The position numbers and the translations under genes were made by a program. Below the pieces are notes generated by a model. That model saw only the letters and a program-made list of their open reading frames with translations. It had not been told where the DNA came from and did not search any database. A stretch of 64,000 bases of DNA from Falsiruegeria mediterranea M17. GTDB taxonomy: Bacteria > Pseudomonadota > Alphaproteobacteria > Rhodobacterales > Rhodobacteraceae. Within the stretch, counting starts at the first letter, position 1, and every line of letters starts with the position of its first letter. Positions 26,709 to 34,926 of the stretch are shown here, piece by piece. The stretch spans positions 62,001 through 126,000 of the forward strand of contig NZ_ONZG01000008.1 in the NCBI RefSeq assembly GCF_900302455.1. Direction: 5' to 3'.

Positions 26709-27815
26709 ATGAACACGGATCTGCAAAAGGGTGCGGATAATCTGCTGCTGACCTGCGCGGGGCTGCTGCCGGGGGATCGGTTGCTGGTGCTGCACGAAGG
26801 GGTGGAAGAGACCTACTACCACGTTGATATTCTTGATGTTGTCTTGGAGCGCGCCCAGGCTTTGGGGATCGAGGTCGCCACGCAAGAGGTGCCGTTCAGT
26901 CCCGATGGCGCCACCCCTGGCGAGGATCTTGTCACGCAGATGAAGGGGGCAACGCGGTCCCTGTTTTTGGCGCGCTTTGGTGACCAGATTCGGTTTAATT
27001 CCGATATGGCCGGTATCCGCCCAATCATGAGCTACGCGTTGGATGCGGGCATGCTGGCGTCAGGGTTCGGGCAGGGGCATTACCATGGGTTTGTTGCCAT
27101 CAAGGATGCGGTCAACCGCATGGTGGCGCGGGCCGAGGATATTCATGTGACTTGCCCCTTGGGGACCAATTTTCGCGGGGATGGGGCCAAGTTCCCGACC
27201 CAGATCGCGGATGTGGCCGTGACACGGTTTCCGATGTCGGTGTTTGCGCCGGTGCCTGCGGGTAATTTTTGCGGGCAGGTGGTGCAGCATGGGTTCTTGG
27301 TCGGGACGGGATCACGGTTCTACGAGCCCTATGCCTGCGCGTTGGCGGGCCCTGTGACATTTACCGTGCATCAGGGCCGCATCACGGCGCTGGATGGGGA
27401 CGATGGGGATGTCTCGGTAGCGCGGCAGCATTATGATTGGGTGTCGGCGCGTTATGGAATTGATCCCTGGTGCATCCATTCCTGGCACGCCGGCATCCAC
27501 CCCGGATGCAGCTACGACCGTCCCGTGGCCGAAGATTTCGCCCGTTGGAGCGGGGCTGCCTTTGGCAACCCGCGCCTGTTGCACGCTCATACCTGCGGCA
27601 GCTACGCGCCGGGCGAGATTTCGCTGAACGTGCTGGACCCCACGATTCGTCTGGATGGGGTTGCGGTCTGGAACAATGGCCGATTTGACGCGCATCTTGT
27701 GCCGGGCGTGGCAGAGATCCTTGATGAACACCCCGACATCGCGGCGATCTTCGCGCAACCGGCGCGCGGCGTGGGTCAATGCCCGGAAGAAACCTTGTCC
27801 GGCACCTGGGCCTGA
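26709..27815 (+). CDS. M29/NicX-superfamily-like protein, function unknown
   Basis: A 368-residue protein that I place only at superfamily level, with M29 aminopeptidases and the dihydroxypyridine dioxygenase NicX. Order and spacing of IHVTCPLGTNF, VTFTVHQGRITAL, CIHSWHAGIHPG and GEISLNVLDPTI follow that fold. The His-x-Asp iron-ligand pair I remember for NicX is not retained (GEIS in its place), so a ring-cleaving dioxygenase activity is doubtful; a hydrolase with different ligands is possible. ATG at 26709 has GGGA upstream, better than the TTG at 26688. Neighbours (P450, AhpD-like) suggest a catabolic cassette. Confidence 0.6.
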   Translation: MNTDLQKGADNLLLTCAGLLPGDRLLVLHEGVEETYYHVDILDVVLERAQALGIEVATQEVPFSPDGATPGEDLVTQMKGATRSLFLARFGDQIRFNSDMAGIRPIMSYALDAGMLASGFGQGHYHGFVAIKDAVNRMVARAEDIHVTCPLGTNFRGDGAKFPTQIADVAVTRFPMSVFAPVPAGNFCGQVVQHGFLVGTGSRFYEPYACALAGPVTFTVHQGRITALDGDDGDVSVARQHYDWVSARYGIDPWCIHSWHAGIHPGCSYDRPVAEDFARWSGAAFGNPRLLHAHTCGSYAPGEISLNVLDPTIRLDGVAVWNNGRFDAHLVPGVAEILDEHPDIAAIFAQPARGVGQCPEETLSGTWA

Positions 27816-27838
27816 AACGGTTTCCAAATCATCCCGGG

Positions 27839-28072
27839 ATGCTCCCGCGCCCGCGTGGTCCTGACTGCGTCAGCACCACGAACGGCCTTGGGCCCGGCGC
27901 CGCGCACTGCGCGGCGCCGGGCCCACCCATTGGCTTTTGTTCCGTATTGAGCAAACATCAATGGTTTGCTGGCTTGGTGCCGACACAGGCCAACCGCCGC
28001 GCGAAGCGCGGCCCGGCCCAACGGGAGGAGGTGTTTCGTCAGAAACATCGACGACGGGCGGGAGTGCCCCCG
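27839..28072. repeat. Paired palindromic repeat, copy D (two inverted units)
   Basis: The left unit (27839-27924) has the perfect hairpin GGCGCCGCGC-ACT-GCGCGGCGCC and CTGAC-TGC-GTCAG. The right unit (27993-28072) reads CCGCGCGAAGCGCGGCCCGG and ends GACGGGCGGGAGTGCCCCC. The layout is the same as in copy C and in the same orientation. It lies between the converging M29-like and AhpD-like genes. Confidence 0.8.
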
Positions 28073-28090
28073 TCTATCAGCCCCTTATGT

Positions 28091-28426
28091 TTATGCAGAA
28101 AATGTATCAAAGGCTTTGAGCGCTTTGGCCGAGTAGGCCAGTGACGGCCCGCCGCCCATGTATGTTGCCATCGCCAGTGCCTCGCACATCTCATCCCGGG
28201 TCAGGCCAAGGCGCACCAGGGACCGCACGTGAAACCCGATGCAACTGTCACAGCGGGTGGCAATCGCAATGCCGAGCGCCATGATTTCCTTGGTTTTCTC
28301 ATCCAGCGCGCCACTTTTCTTGGCCGCTGCGCCCATCGCCCCGAACCCTTTCATCGTGTCGGGGATTTCCTTGGCATAAGTGCCGATATCGCTCTCGATC
28401 TCGGCCATGAATGCGTTCCAATCCAT
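28091..28426 (-). CDS. AhpD-like carboxymuconolactone decarboxylase family protein
   Basis: A 111-residue helical protein with the intact alkylhydroperoxidase motif: Cys59-x-x-Cys62 and His66 in RCDSCIGFHVRSL. Proteins of this size can act as disulfide reductants for peroxide defence or have unknown roles. It is the last gene of the minus-strand group ATPase-permease-AhpD, starting 17 bases after the permease stop, an unusual passenger in an amino-acid transporter operon. Confidence 0.88.
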   Translation of the reverse strand: MDWNAFMAEIESDIGTYAKEIPDTMKGFGAMGAAAKKSGALDEKTKEIMALGIAIATRCDSCIGFHVRSLVRLGLTRDEMCEALAMATYMGGGPSLAYSAKALKAFDTFSA

Positions 28427-28443
28427 CTGTCAGCTCTCCTAAT

Positions 28444-29202
28444 TCAACGTTCGTCCGACCCCATGCGACGTTCCAGCCAACGCACGCCTGCGCTGATGAT
28501 CAGCACCAGCACCAGGTATTCCAGGATCAGAAGGGTATAGATTTCCAGCGGGCGGTATTCTGTCACCACCAGTTCATTGGCGCGGCGGGTCAGTTCCTGC
28601 ATCCCGATGACAGAGGCAAAGGCGCTCATCTTCACGATGTAGATGAACTGGTTCGCCAAAGGAGGCAGGATGCGGCGGATCGCCTGCGGCAGGATCACGT
28701 AACGCATTGATTGCCCGTAGTTGAGGCCGATGGTCTGTGCCGCCTCACTCTGACCCTTGGGGATTGATTGGATGCCCGCGCGATAGATTTCGGCCGTAAA
28801 TGCACTGTCCGAGATCGCCAATGTGATGATCGCACCCCAGAAGGGATCAATGGGGATGTTCAAACCCATCGATTGGAACACGATGGGAAGGCCGTAAAAC
28901 ACCCAAAACAACATCGGCAGAAGCGGGATCGAGCGGACAAATTCCACATAGACCCGATTGATCATGCGAACCGGCCAGCGGTTCGACAGGGCAGGCAACG
29001 CAACCAATAGTCCAAGCACAATCGAGATCACGGCCGCAATGACCGATATCAGGATGGTGTCGCCCATGCCCGAGATCAGGAATTTGATGTTGATCCATCC
29101 AGTGTTGGTGCGTGGATCGATCACATACCAGCCCCAGGTCGACGAGCTGCCACAGCCCGACAGGATCAGAAAGGGCAGGGAAAACGCTAGTATCTTCTTC
29201 AT
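28444..29202 (-). CDS. Polar-amino-acid ABC transporter permease with lipobox-like N-terminus
   Basis: A 252-residue permease of the His/Glu/Gln type. About five membrane segments and the EAA loop (GQSEAAQTIGLNYGQSMRYVI, split here by position, about residues 160-180) are present. The first 17 residues read as a lipoprotein signal: Lys-Lys, a hydrophobic run and LSGC at 14-17, followed by Gly-Ser-Ser-Ser. Whether it is lipidated is unknown. A longer frame to 29253 has no supporting ribosome site. The start is 15 bases after the ATPase stop. Confidence 0.88.
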   Translation of the reverse strand: MKKILAFSLPFLILSGCGSSSTWGWYVIDPRTNTGWINIKFLISGMGDTILISVIAAVISIVLGLLVALPALSNRWPVRMINRVYVEFVRSIPLLPMLFWVFYGLPIVFQSMGLNIPIDPFWGAIITLAISDSAFTAEIYRAGIQSIPKGQSEAAQTIGLNYGQSMRYVILPQAIRRILPPLANQFIYIVKMSAFASVIGMQELTRRANELVVTEYRPLEIYTLLILEYLVLVLIISAGVRWLERRMGSDER

Positions 29203-29216
29203 GGTACGCCCCGTTC

Positions 29217-29957
29217 TTAATGTTGCAGGATCTGGCTGAGAAACTTTTGGCACCGCTCGGATCGGGGCGCGCCAAAAAATTCTTCTGGCGGGCCGTGTTC
29301 GACAATCTCGCCCGCGTCCATGAAGATCATGTTGTCCGCCACCTTGCGGGCAAAGCCCATCTCATGGGTCACCACCACCATAGTCATGCCCTCGTTGGCC
29401 AAATCGACCATCACGTCGAGCACCTCGGAGATCATTTCGGGATCAAGCGCCGAGGTGGGTTCATCAAAGAGCAGAACCTTGGGTTCCATGCACAGGGATC
29501 GGGCAATCGCCACCCGCTGCTGCTGCCCACCGGACAGCTGGCCGGGGCGCTTTTCGGCCTGATCGGGGATGTGAACCCGCTCAAGATAGTGGCGCGCACG
29601 CTCTTCTGCCTCTTTTTTGGTCAAGCCGCGGGCCTTGACCGGACCAAGGGTCAGATTGTCCAAAACAGTGAGGTGCGGGAAGAGGTTGAATTGCTGAAAC
29701 ACCATGCCGACTTCGGACCGGATCCGGTTGACGGATGCTGCGTCATTCGTAAGCTCAACGCCGTCGACCAAAATTTGACCTTTCTGGTGTTCTTCCAATC
29801 GGTTAATGCATCTTACGACGGTGGATTTTCCCGACCCTGAGGGGCCGCAAATCACAACCTTTTGACCTGTTTCGACGGTCAGGTTGATGTCCTTGAGCAC
29901 ATGGAACGTGCCATACCACTTGTTGACTCCAACAAGCTCGATTGCGGTCTCAGTCAC
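29217..29957 (-). CDS. Amino-acid ABC transporter ATP-binding protein
   Basis: A 246-residue ATPase of the GlnQ/HisP type: Walker [10 protein letters not shown] at 38-46, signature LSGGQQQR, Walker [15 protein letters not shown] and a switch histidine in [10 protein letters not shown]. It powers import by the permease at 28444 with the binding protein encoded divergently at 30087. The transporter lacks a second permease gene in this cluster, so the membrane domain is probably a homodimer. Confidence 0.95.
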   Translation of the reverse strand: MTETAIELVGVNKWYGTFHVLKDINLTVETGQKVVICGPSGSGKSTVVRCINRLEEHQKGQILVDGVELTNDAASVNRIRSEVGMVFQQFNLFPHLTVLDNLTLGPVKARGLTKKEAEERARHYLERVHIPDQAEKRPGQLSGGQQQRVAIARSLCMEPKVLLFDEPTSALDPEMISEVLDVMVDLANEGMTMVVVTHEMGFARKVADNMIFMDAGEIVEHGPPEEFFGAPRSERCQKFLSQILQH

Positions 29958-30001
29958 GGCGCTCTCCCTGGGTCTAATTTTCCTGGGGGGAAAATTTTTT
30001 C

Positions 30002-30031
30002 TTGAGACTATGAGTTATCTTTGCCTTAAAT
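30002..30031 (+). promoter_or_regulatory. Candidate promoter of the binding-protein gene
   Basis: TTGAGA (30002-30007) and TTAAAT (30026-30031) with an 18-base spacer stand about 55 bases before the ATG at 30087. It lies in the only spacer between the ATPase and binding-protein genes. Confidence 0.35.
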
Positions 30032-30086
30032 CAAGCAGCAATCCGGCTATCATGCCCAGAACAAAAGCCACCAACGGGAGAAATTC

Positions 30087-30857
30087 ATGAAACACCTTCT
30101 CAAGGCCGCTGCTGTTGCTGCTGTCAGCCTCGCGCTGGCCGGCGCGGCGCAGGCGCAATCAGCTTTGAACGAAATTCTGGACGGCGGGGTGCTCAAGGTG
30201 GGCACAACCGGTGACTGGAATCCGATGACCCTGCGCGATCCGGCGACCAACAGCTACAAGGGGTTCGACATCGACGTCATGAACCAATTGGCTGCTGACC
30301 TTGGGGTCGAAGTGGAATTCGTCCCTACCGACTGGAAAACGTTGGTCAACGGCGTGGTTGCGGGCAAGTATCATATGACAGGCTCGGCCTCGATCTCGCC
30401 GCCCAGGATGAAGGTTGCAGGTTTCTCGGAAAGCTATATCTCGGTTGAGCTGTATCCGTACACGCTCAAGGACAAGGCCGGAAATTTTGACGGCTATGAT
30501 TCGATCAACCAGCCGGGTGTCAAAGTGGCCACAACGCTTGGCACCACCTTTGAAAAACGCGTGCGCGAATGGTTCCCGAATGCCGACATCAAAGTGGTCG
30601 AAGCCCCCGCGCGCGGCTTCCAAGAGGTTCTGGCCGGTCGTGCGGACGTCTTTATCACGTCGAACATCGAAGGTTCGACGCTGGAGCAAAAGTTCCCTGT
30701 GGTGCGTGTTCCCGGAACTGGTCCGCGTTCGCCATCGCCTATTGCCATGTTGCTGCCGCAGGCCGATCAGGTCTGGATCAACTACGTGAACAACTGGGTC
30801 AAGGTGAAACAGGCACAGGGGTTCTTTGAAACAACAAAGGCCAAATGGGGTCTGTAA
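30087..30857 (+). CDS. Periplasmic amino-acid-type solute-binding protein
   Basis: A 256-residue family 3 binding protein. Residues 1-24 form a signal peptide ending Ala-Gln-Ala; the mature part has the expected GGVLKVGTTGDWNPM, YKGFDIDVMNQLA and the arginine-containing SISPPRMKVAGFS. It feeds the permease and ATPase encoded divergently. In this family the Pheromone-like PheC dehydratase is a relative, but a transport role is favoured by context. The ligand is unknown. A terminator follows at 30881. Confidence 0.92.
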   Translation: MKHLLKAAAVAAVSLALAGAAQAQSALNEILDGGVLKVGTTGDWNPMTLRDPATNSYKGFDIDVMNQLAADLGVEVEFVPTDWKTLVNGVVAGKYHMTGSASISPPRMKVAGFSESYISVELYPYTLKDKAGNFDGYDSINQPGVKVATTLGTTFEKRVREWFPNADIKVVEAPARGFQEVLAGRADVFITSNIEGSTLEQKFPVVRVPGTGPRSPSPIAMLLPQADQVWINYVNNWVKVKQAQGFFETTKAKWGL

Positions 30858-30880
30858 TTTTAACTGCCACTCATGGTTTG

Positions 30881-30912
30881 AAGGGGGGCGCTGTCATGGC
30901 GGCCCCTTTTTT
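30881..30912 (+). terminator. Intrinsic terminator of the binding-protein gene
   Basis: AAGGGG (30881-30886) pairs with CCCCTT (30903-30908) around an imperfect GC-rich interior, followed by a run of T to 30912. It also overlaps the end of the converging regulator gene. Confidence 0.75.
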
Positions 30913-31519
30913 ACGTTTGCCCGTTTTCCGCCCTTGAGATTACGGTGATGAACCGCACTTTGTCGGTCAGCAGCTTCTCGGGGCAGTGGGCTGAATTGCT
31001 GTCGAATGACAGGCTGTCACCGGGGCACATGTGGTATTTGGCATCCCCACAGCGAAAGATCATCTCGCCCTCGACCATGTGGATGAATTCAACCCCGCGA
31101 TGGATATAGACCGGCCGCGAGGACAGCGGGTTCTCCAGCGTGACGTCAAAGCTTTCGAAACTGACGTGATCGGCATTGGCGCGACCGATCATCTTGTAAA
31201 CATGGCCAAAATCGCTGCCCAAACGTTGCACAGTCATACCTTCGCCCGCTTTGACAAAGGACATGTCGGACCAGCGCACGGTACCAGCAAAGAAGTTTAT
31301 CAGTGGCACGTCGATGCCCGTCGCCAGCGCCTCGAGCGTTGCAAGAGAGGCCGAGACCTGACCACGCTCGATCTTGGAGATCATCGCGGTCGACACATTC
31401 GCCTGTCGCGACAGTTCGGCCAAGGTCAGGCCCGCCAGCATGCGATGGTGCTTTACGGCGGCGCCAACGGTTTGGTCCAGGGTTGGTGCCGAATGGGGGC
31501 CGGGTGCTGAGTCTTCCAT
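30911..31519 (-). CDS. XRE-family regulator with C-terminal cupin
   Basis: A 202-residue regulator with an N-terminal helix-turn-helix of the XRE type (LAGLTLAELSRQANVSTAMISKIERGQ, about residues 28-54 in segments) and a C-terminal cupin (about 115-195, with HRGVEFIHMVEGE and PGDSLSFDSNSAH). Such proteins often sense small metabolites or amines. The start is ATG at 31519; the frame is open to 31750 but that part is antisense to the creatininase gene. The divergent creatininase gene begins 58 bases away, so direct control is likely. Confidence 0.88.
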   Translation of the reverse strand: MEDSAPGPHSAPTLDQTVGAAVKHHRMLAGLTLAELSRQANVSTAMISKIERGQVSASLATLEALATGIDVPLINFFAGTVRWSDMSFVKAGEGMTVQRLGSDFGHVYKMIGRANADHVSFESFDVTLENPLSSRPVYIHRGVEFIHMVEGEMIFRCGDAKYHMCPGDSLSFDSNSAHCPEKLLTDKVRFITVISRAENGQT

Positions 31520-31534
31520 GACCGAACCGTAGTA

Positions 31535-31546
31535 TGCATAGATGCA
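31535..31546. promoter_or_regulatory. Candidate operator between the XRE-cupin and creatininase genes
   Basis: TGCAT-AG-ATGCA is a short perfect inverted repeat in the middle of a 58-base divergent spacer. It is the only palindrome there and is a good candidate for the XRE-cupin binding site. Confidence 0.4.
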
Positions 31547-31577
31547 AACCGAAAGAGCGCAAAAAAGGGGCAGGGCG

Positions 31578-32336
31578 ATGCAACTGTCAGAAATGACATG
31601 GCCAGAGGTCGGCAAGTGGATAGAACACGGCGCCTGTGTGATGCTGCCTGTGGGGTCGACCGAACAGCACGGCCCCATGGGGCGGATCGGCACTGACACC
31701 ATCTGCGCCGAGGCTGTGGCGCAACAGGCGGCCGATTTGTGTGATGCCATCGTGGCGCCTGCGCTGGCCTATACCCCTGCACCCTTCAACACCAGTTTCC
31801 CCGGAACGGTGTCGGTGTCTGAGGAGGTCTTCGCTGCCCATGCAGGCGAGGTGATCCGGGGGCTTCTGACGCAGGGGTTCAAGGGCGTCTTTGTCGTCAA
31901 CGGCCACGGCGCCAACATCGCGCCGCTCAAACGGGTCGGTGAACCCTTGGATCCCGGCGCGTTGACGTTGCTGAGCTGGTGGGAACCTGCCGAGGTCAAC
32001 GCGTTGCGACAGTCACTTTATGGCGCGTGGGAGGGGATGCACGCCACCCCGTCCGAGGTCGCCATTACCCAGACGCTGATGGGCGAGCTGCCCGCGGGCG
32101 ACGCCGAAAACCCGCCCGAAGCCCTGAGCACCGAATACATCAACGCTCACAAAGGCGACAAACACGGCCCCCCCGACGAACACCGTGCCATGTTCCCGGA
32201 TGGCCGGGTGGGATCGCATTCCGCTTTGGCCACTCCAGAAGATGGCGCGCGCTTGTTGGAACTGGCAGCTCAGGGCATCTCGGATGCTTTTGTCAGCTAT
32301 GCCGAAAGTCGGCTGGGGTTGACGCAAGATCGGTGA
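31578..32336 (+). CDS. Creatininase-family amidohydrolase
   Basis: A 252-residue metal-dependent hydrolase. The ligands of the creatininase family are visible: Glu29 and His31 in STEQHGP, Asp40 in IGTDTI and His110 in VVNGHGAN, with MHATPSEVAIT downstream. Enzymes of this fold open cyclic amides or remove formyl groups, so the substrate may be creatinine, a related lactam, or something else. The start ATG at 31578 follows GGGGCAGG; the frame begins 36 bases earlier. It is divergent from the XRE-cupin regulator, next to an amino-acid-type importer, which suggests uptake and hydrolysis of one substrate. Confidence 0.88.
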   Translation: MQLSEMTWPEVGKWIEHGACVMLPVGSTEQHGPMGRIGTDTICAEAVAQQAADLCDAIVAPALAYTPAPFNTSFPGTVSVSEEVFAAHAGEVIRGLLTQGFKGVFVVNGHGANIAPLKRVGEPLDPGALTLLSWWEPAEVNALRQSLYGAWEGMHATPSEVAITQTLMGELPAGDAENPPEALSTEYINAHKGDKHGPPDEHRAMFPDGRVGSHSALATPEDGARLLELAAQGISDAFVSYAESRLGLTQDR

Positions 32337-32444
32337 GCTGGAGCTGCGAACAAAAAAGTGCGCGCAGGAAACGTCTGCGTTGAGCCCAATTTGTGCAATT
32401 CAGCGCGACGCGTGAATGTCCGGTACTGGGCATCTACTCCATGG

Positions 32445-33245
32445 TCAGTTGATAAGTCCCAGCTCTTGGTCGGTGGCTTTCGCCGCATACTTTTCCCTTG
32501 GGGGCATCGGTCTTGATTGCCAAGGCGGTTCGAAGGTGAAACTTGAAACGCTACGGCCGTCAGGCAAGGCACCGTTTCCAGCCCCGAGTGCGTAGTCGTA
32601 GTAAAGCTTGACGATCTCTTCTTCGGTCACCTGCGCTGTTTTTGGATGCGCTATGCACGCATCACGCCACGCCCGTACCCGGTCATAGTCTTTGCCCATG
32701 GGAAGTTTGAAGTCTTCATAGTAGTCAAGGAACCAAAAACGCTTGAACATAGGGGTGAAAACAGCCTCTGCCAAACCGAAGTCCTCGAACAAGAATGGGC
32801 CAGTCGGATTGTGATGCAACAGGAAATCATCAAGGTCTCGATAAAGCGCCAGGAGTTTATTCAAATGCTCATCTCGGCACGCCTGATCCTGATTCATGAC
32901 GAAGAGATAGCCTGCCATTGTGAAAGGTCCTTCGCGGGCAATCAGCATCGATTCAATGGCGTGCTCAACAGGGTCACTGCGGCGCAATGGTGCCCCCGGT
33001 AGAGCCTCGTCGAGATAGCGCAGGATCACGAGGCTTTCTTTCAATATAAGGCCGTCGCTGGTTTCCAGCACGGGCAAGGCTGTCGTCCCCCGTGTCTTGG
33101 CTAGCAATTCGGGATCGCGCGGCCTGGTGATATCCACCACACGAAATTCTACGGCATCCTTCAGTCCCCGCAACGCCAGCAGGATTTCCAGTCGCTGCGA
33201 GAAGGGACAGACGGGGATATGATAGACGATGGGCTTTTCTGTCAT
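32445..33245 (-). CDS. Glutathione S-transferase-like protein
   Basis: A 266-residue protein with an N-terminal thioredoxin fold (VYHIPVCPFSQRLEILLAL, Cys13 and Ser16, and TTALPVLETSDG) and a helical C-terminal domain. The CPFS motif is that of the Omega/HSP26-like classes that use cysteine, rather than Tyr or Ser. It follows the cupin gene with a four-base gap, so they are one operon. The C-terminal extension is longer than usual. The function in the pathway is not evident. Confidence 0.87.
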   Translation of the reverse strand: MTEKPIVYHIPVCPFSQRLEILLALRGLKDAVEFRVVDITRPRDPELLAKTRGTTALPVLETSDGLILKESLVILRYLDEALPGAPLRRSDPVEHAIESMLIAREGPFTMAGYLFVMNQDQACRDEHLNKLLALYRDLDDFLLHHNPTGPFLFEDFGLAEAVFTPMFKRFWFLDYYEDFKLPMGKDYDRVRAWRDACIAHPKTAQVTEEEIVKLYYDYALGAGNGALPDGRSVSSFTFEPPWQSRPMPPREKYAAKATDQELGLIN

Positions 33246-33249
33246 GATA

Positions 33250-33693
33250 TCAATCCAAAGGGGGGCCAGTGAAAGTCATGTTGTGGCGCTTGGCGCTCTC
33301 TTCGATCGCGGGCATGTCCTCTGGGATACGGCATTGACCGGCAGCCATGTCGGCAAAGAAGCCTTCGAAGCCGCCGGGCGTCAGGATCACCAGGTGGCGG
33401 CAAGGATCGTCATCAGTCACCTTGAATGTGTGTTCTGTGCCGCGCGGGATGAAGACGCTTTCGCCCGCGCTTGCAGTGAACTCCTGGCCTTCCAGCCAGA
33501 TCCTGCAGGTGCCGGTCAGGATCACAAAGGTCTCGTCTTCGTTTTGATGCACGTGACGCGGGGGGCCGCTACCCGCAGGGGACCAACTGTCCACGATGGA
33601 CATAGCGCCGCCCGTCTGATCTGGGGCGAGGATGGTTTTGTATTTTACGCCGAGCCATTCGATGGCTCCGTCGATTTGGGCCAGGTCCTTCAT
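33250..33693 (-). CDS. Cupin domain protein
   Basis: A 147-residue single cupin. Metal-binding residues are visible in PPRHVHQNEDETFVIL and a second motif at GESVFIPRGTEHTF. An AGGAG ribosome site precedes the ATG. The gene heads the cupin-GST operon and is divergent from a LysR regulator across about 112 bases. Cupins with this pattern can be dioxygenases, isomerases or binding proteins, so no reaction is assigned. Confidence 0.88.
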   Translation of the reverse strand: MKDLAQIDGAIEWLGVKYKTILAPDQTGGAMSIVDSWSPAGSGPPRHVHQNEDETFVILTGTCRIWLEGQEFTASAGESVFIPRGTEHTFKVTDDDPCRHLVILTPGGFEGFFADMAAGQCRIPEDMPAIEESAKRHNMTFTGPPLD

Positions 33694-33780
33694 CGTTTCT
33701 CTCCTTTAGCATCGGATTGAAACGAAAGCGCTTCCGTTGACAGGAGCCTATCCTAAGGTCAACCTATCAGGCAAACCGCA

Positions 33781-33798
33781 ATATCTTATATGGGATAT
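33781..33798. promoter_or_regulatory. Candidate LysR operator
   Basis: ATATC (33781-33785) and GATAT (33794-33798) form an inverted repeat with an 8-base spacer just ahead of the LysR start and upstream of the cupin gene. Position and symmetry fit autoregulation and control of the cupin-GST operon. Confidence 0.35.
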
Positions 33799-33805
33799 CG
33801 GCCAA

Positions 33806-34738
33806 GTGAATTTCGCTACACTGGACCTCAATCTTCTGCGCGTGTTGGACGCCCTCTTTAGCGAAGGCTCAACCGTCAAAGCGGCCCGCAGGCTGGCGAT
33901 GTCGCAATCGGCGGTCTCCGGTGCATTGTCGCGTCTTCGTCATGCCTTGGACGATCCCCTTTTTGTCCGGCAGGGAAACCGTTTGGTCGCTACCGATTAT
34001 GCATCCGGGATTGAATCCGGTTTGCGCGAAGAATTCGAACGTCTTGAGGCCTTGTTAGCTCCACCCGCTACCTTTGATCCAAGAACCGCTGAAGGCACTT
34101 TCCGGATCGCCGCCAGCGATTTTTTTGCGGAACTCCTGATGCCACCTCTGGGTGATCGTCTGCAAAAGTCGGCGCCCAAACTGCGAGCGCAGCTGGTTGA
34201 TCTGGTTCCGAATGACTATGTGGCCAGTCTTGAACGACGCAATGCTGACATTGCGCTGATCCCGGATTTGAAACTGCCGGACTGGGTCAATCGAGAGCCA
34301 CTCTTCCATTCGCCGTTCCACGTCATAGCACGTAAGGGACATCCAAAGCTTGGGGGGCTTCAGGAAGGGATGCAGATGCACATGGATACCTTCTGTGCAC
34401 TCCACCACGTCTTGTTCTCCCCCGAAGGCAATTTGGCTGCGATGGGCGATGCTGCGCTTCGTCGCGTCGGAAGACAGCGACAGGTTGCGATGACGGTGCC
34501 TGTCTTTAGTGGCGTTTGCCGCGCGGTTAGCGAAAGCGACCTCATCGCGCTTGTACCCGCGCAGCTTGCAAAGAAAGTGGCCAAGACATTCGGTTTGCGT
34601 GTGTTTGAGCCCCCGATGAGTATCGAACCGGCACTTATCATCGGCATCTGGCACAAGCGTTCCGACAGCGCCCCGATGCCGACTTGGATGCGTCGCCAAG
34701 TGTTCGAATTGATGAAGGGTCTGGACTTAGACAGCTAG
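33806..34738 (+). CDS. LysR-family regulator
   Basis: A 310-residue regulator from the GTG at 33806, with a NodD/LysR-type helix-turn-helix (LDLNLLRVLDALF, VKAARRLAMSQSAVSGALSR) and an effector domain. A TTG at 33737 in frame would add 23 residues that do not look like the family start. It is divergent from the cupin-GST operon. The C-terminal domain resembles the LinR/PcpR-like branch in having DLNLLR at the start, but the inducer is unknown. Confidence 0.88.
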   Translation: MNFATLDLNLLRVLDALFSEGSTVKAARRLAMSQSAVSGALSRLRHALDDPLFVRQGNRLVATDYASGIESGLREEFERLEALLAPPATFDPRTAEGTFRIAASDFFAELLMPPLGDRLQKSAPKLRAQLVDLVPNDYVASLERRNADIALIPDLKLPDWVNREPLFHSPFHVIARKGHPKLGGLQEGMQMHMDTFCALHHVLFSPEGNLAAMGDAALRRVGRQRQVAMTVPVFSGVCRAVSESDLIALVPAQLAKKVAKTFGLRVFEPPMSIEPALIIGIWHKRSDSAPMPTWMRRQVFELMKGLDLDS

Positions 34739-34926
34739 TCAAACTGTTCTTCGCAGCGCTCGTTGGTCAAATACAAGTTTATGTTTCGAATAACAGAATC
34801 GAATTTGCTTCAACCAACCAATGCAGACATTCGCGTAGCCGGATCGAACGACAACACTGTTCCGCCGTGTAGAAATAGGCCCAGAACTCCAAAGTATTGT
34901 ACAACCCGCAACAGCCACGAGCGGGA

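Noticed and set aside
24367-28072. Repeats C and D as a CRISPR array or insertion sequence ends
   Set aside because: No short regularly spaced repeats and no transposase or cas gene are present; the units are long GC palindromes in pairs.
30911-31750. Long version of the XRE-cupin regulator starting at 31750
   Set aside because: The extra 77 residues are antisense to the creatininase gene; the helix-turn-helix begins shortly after the ATG at 31519.
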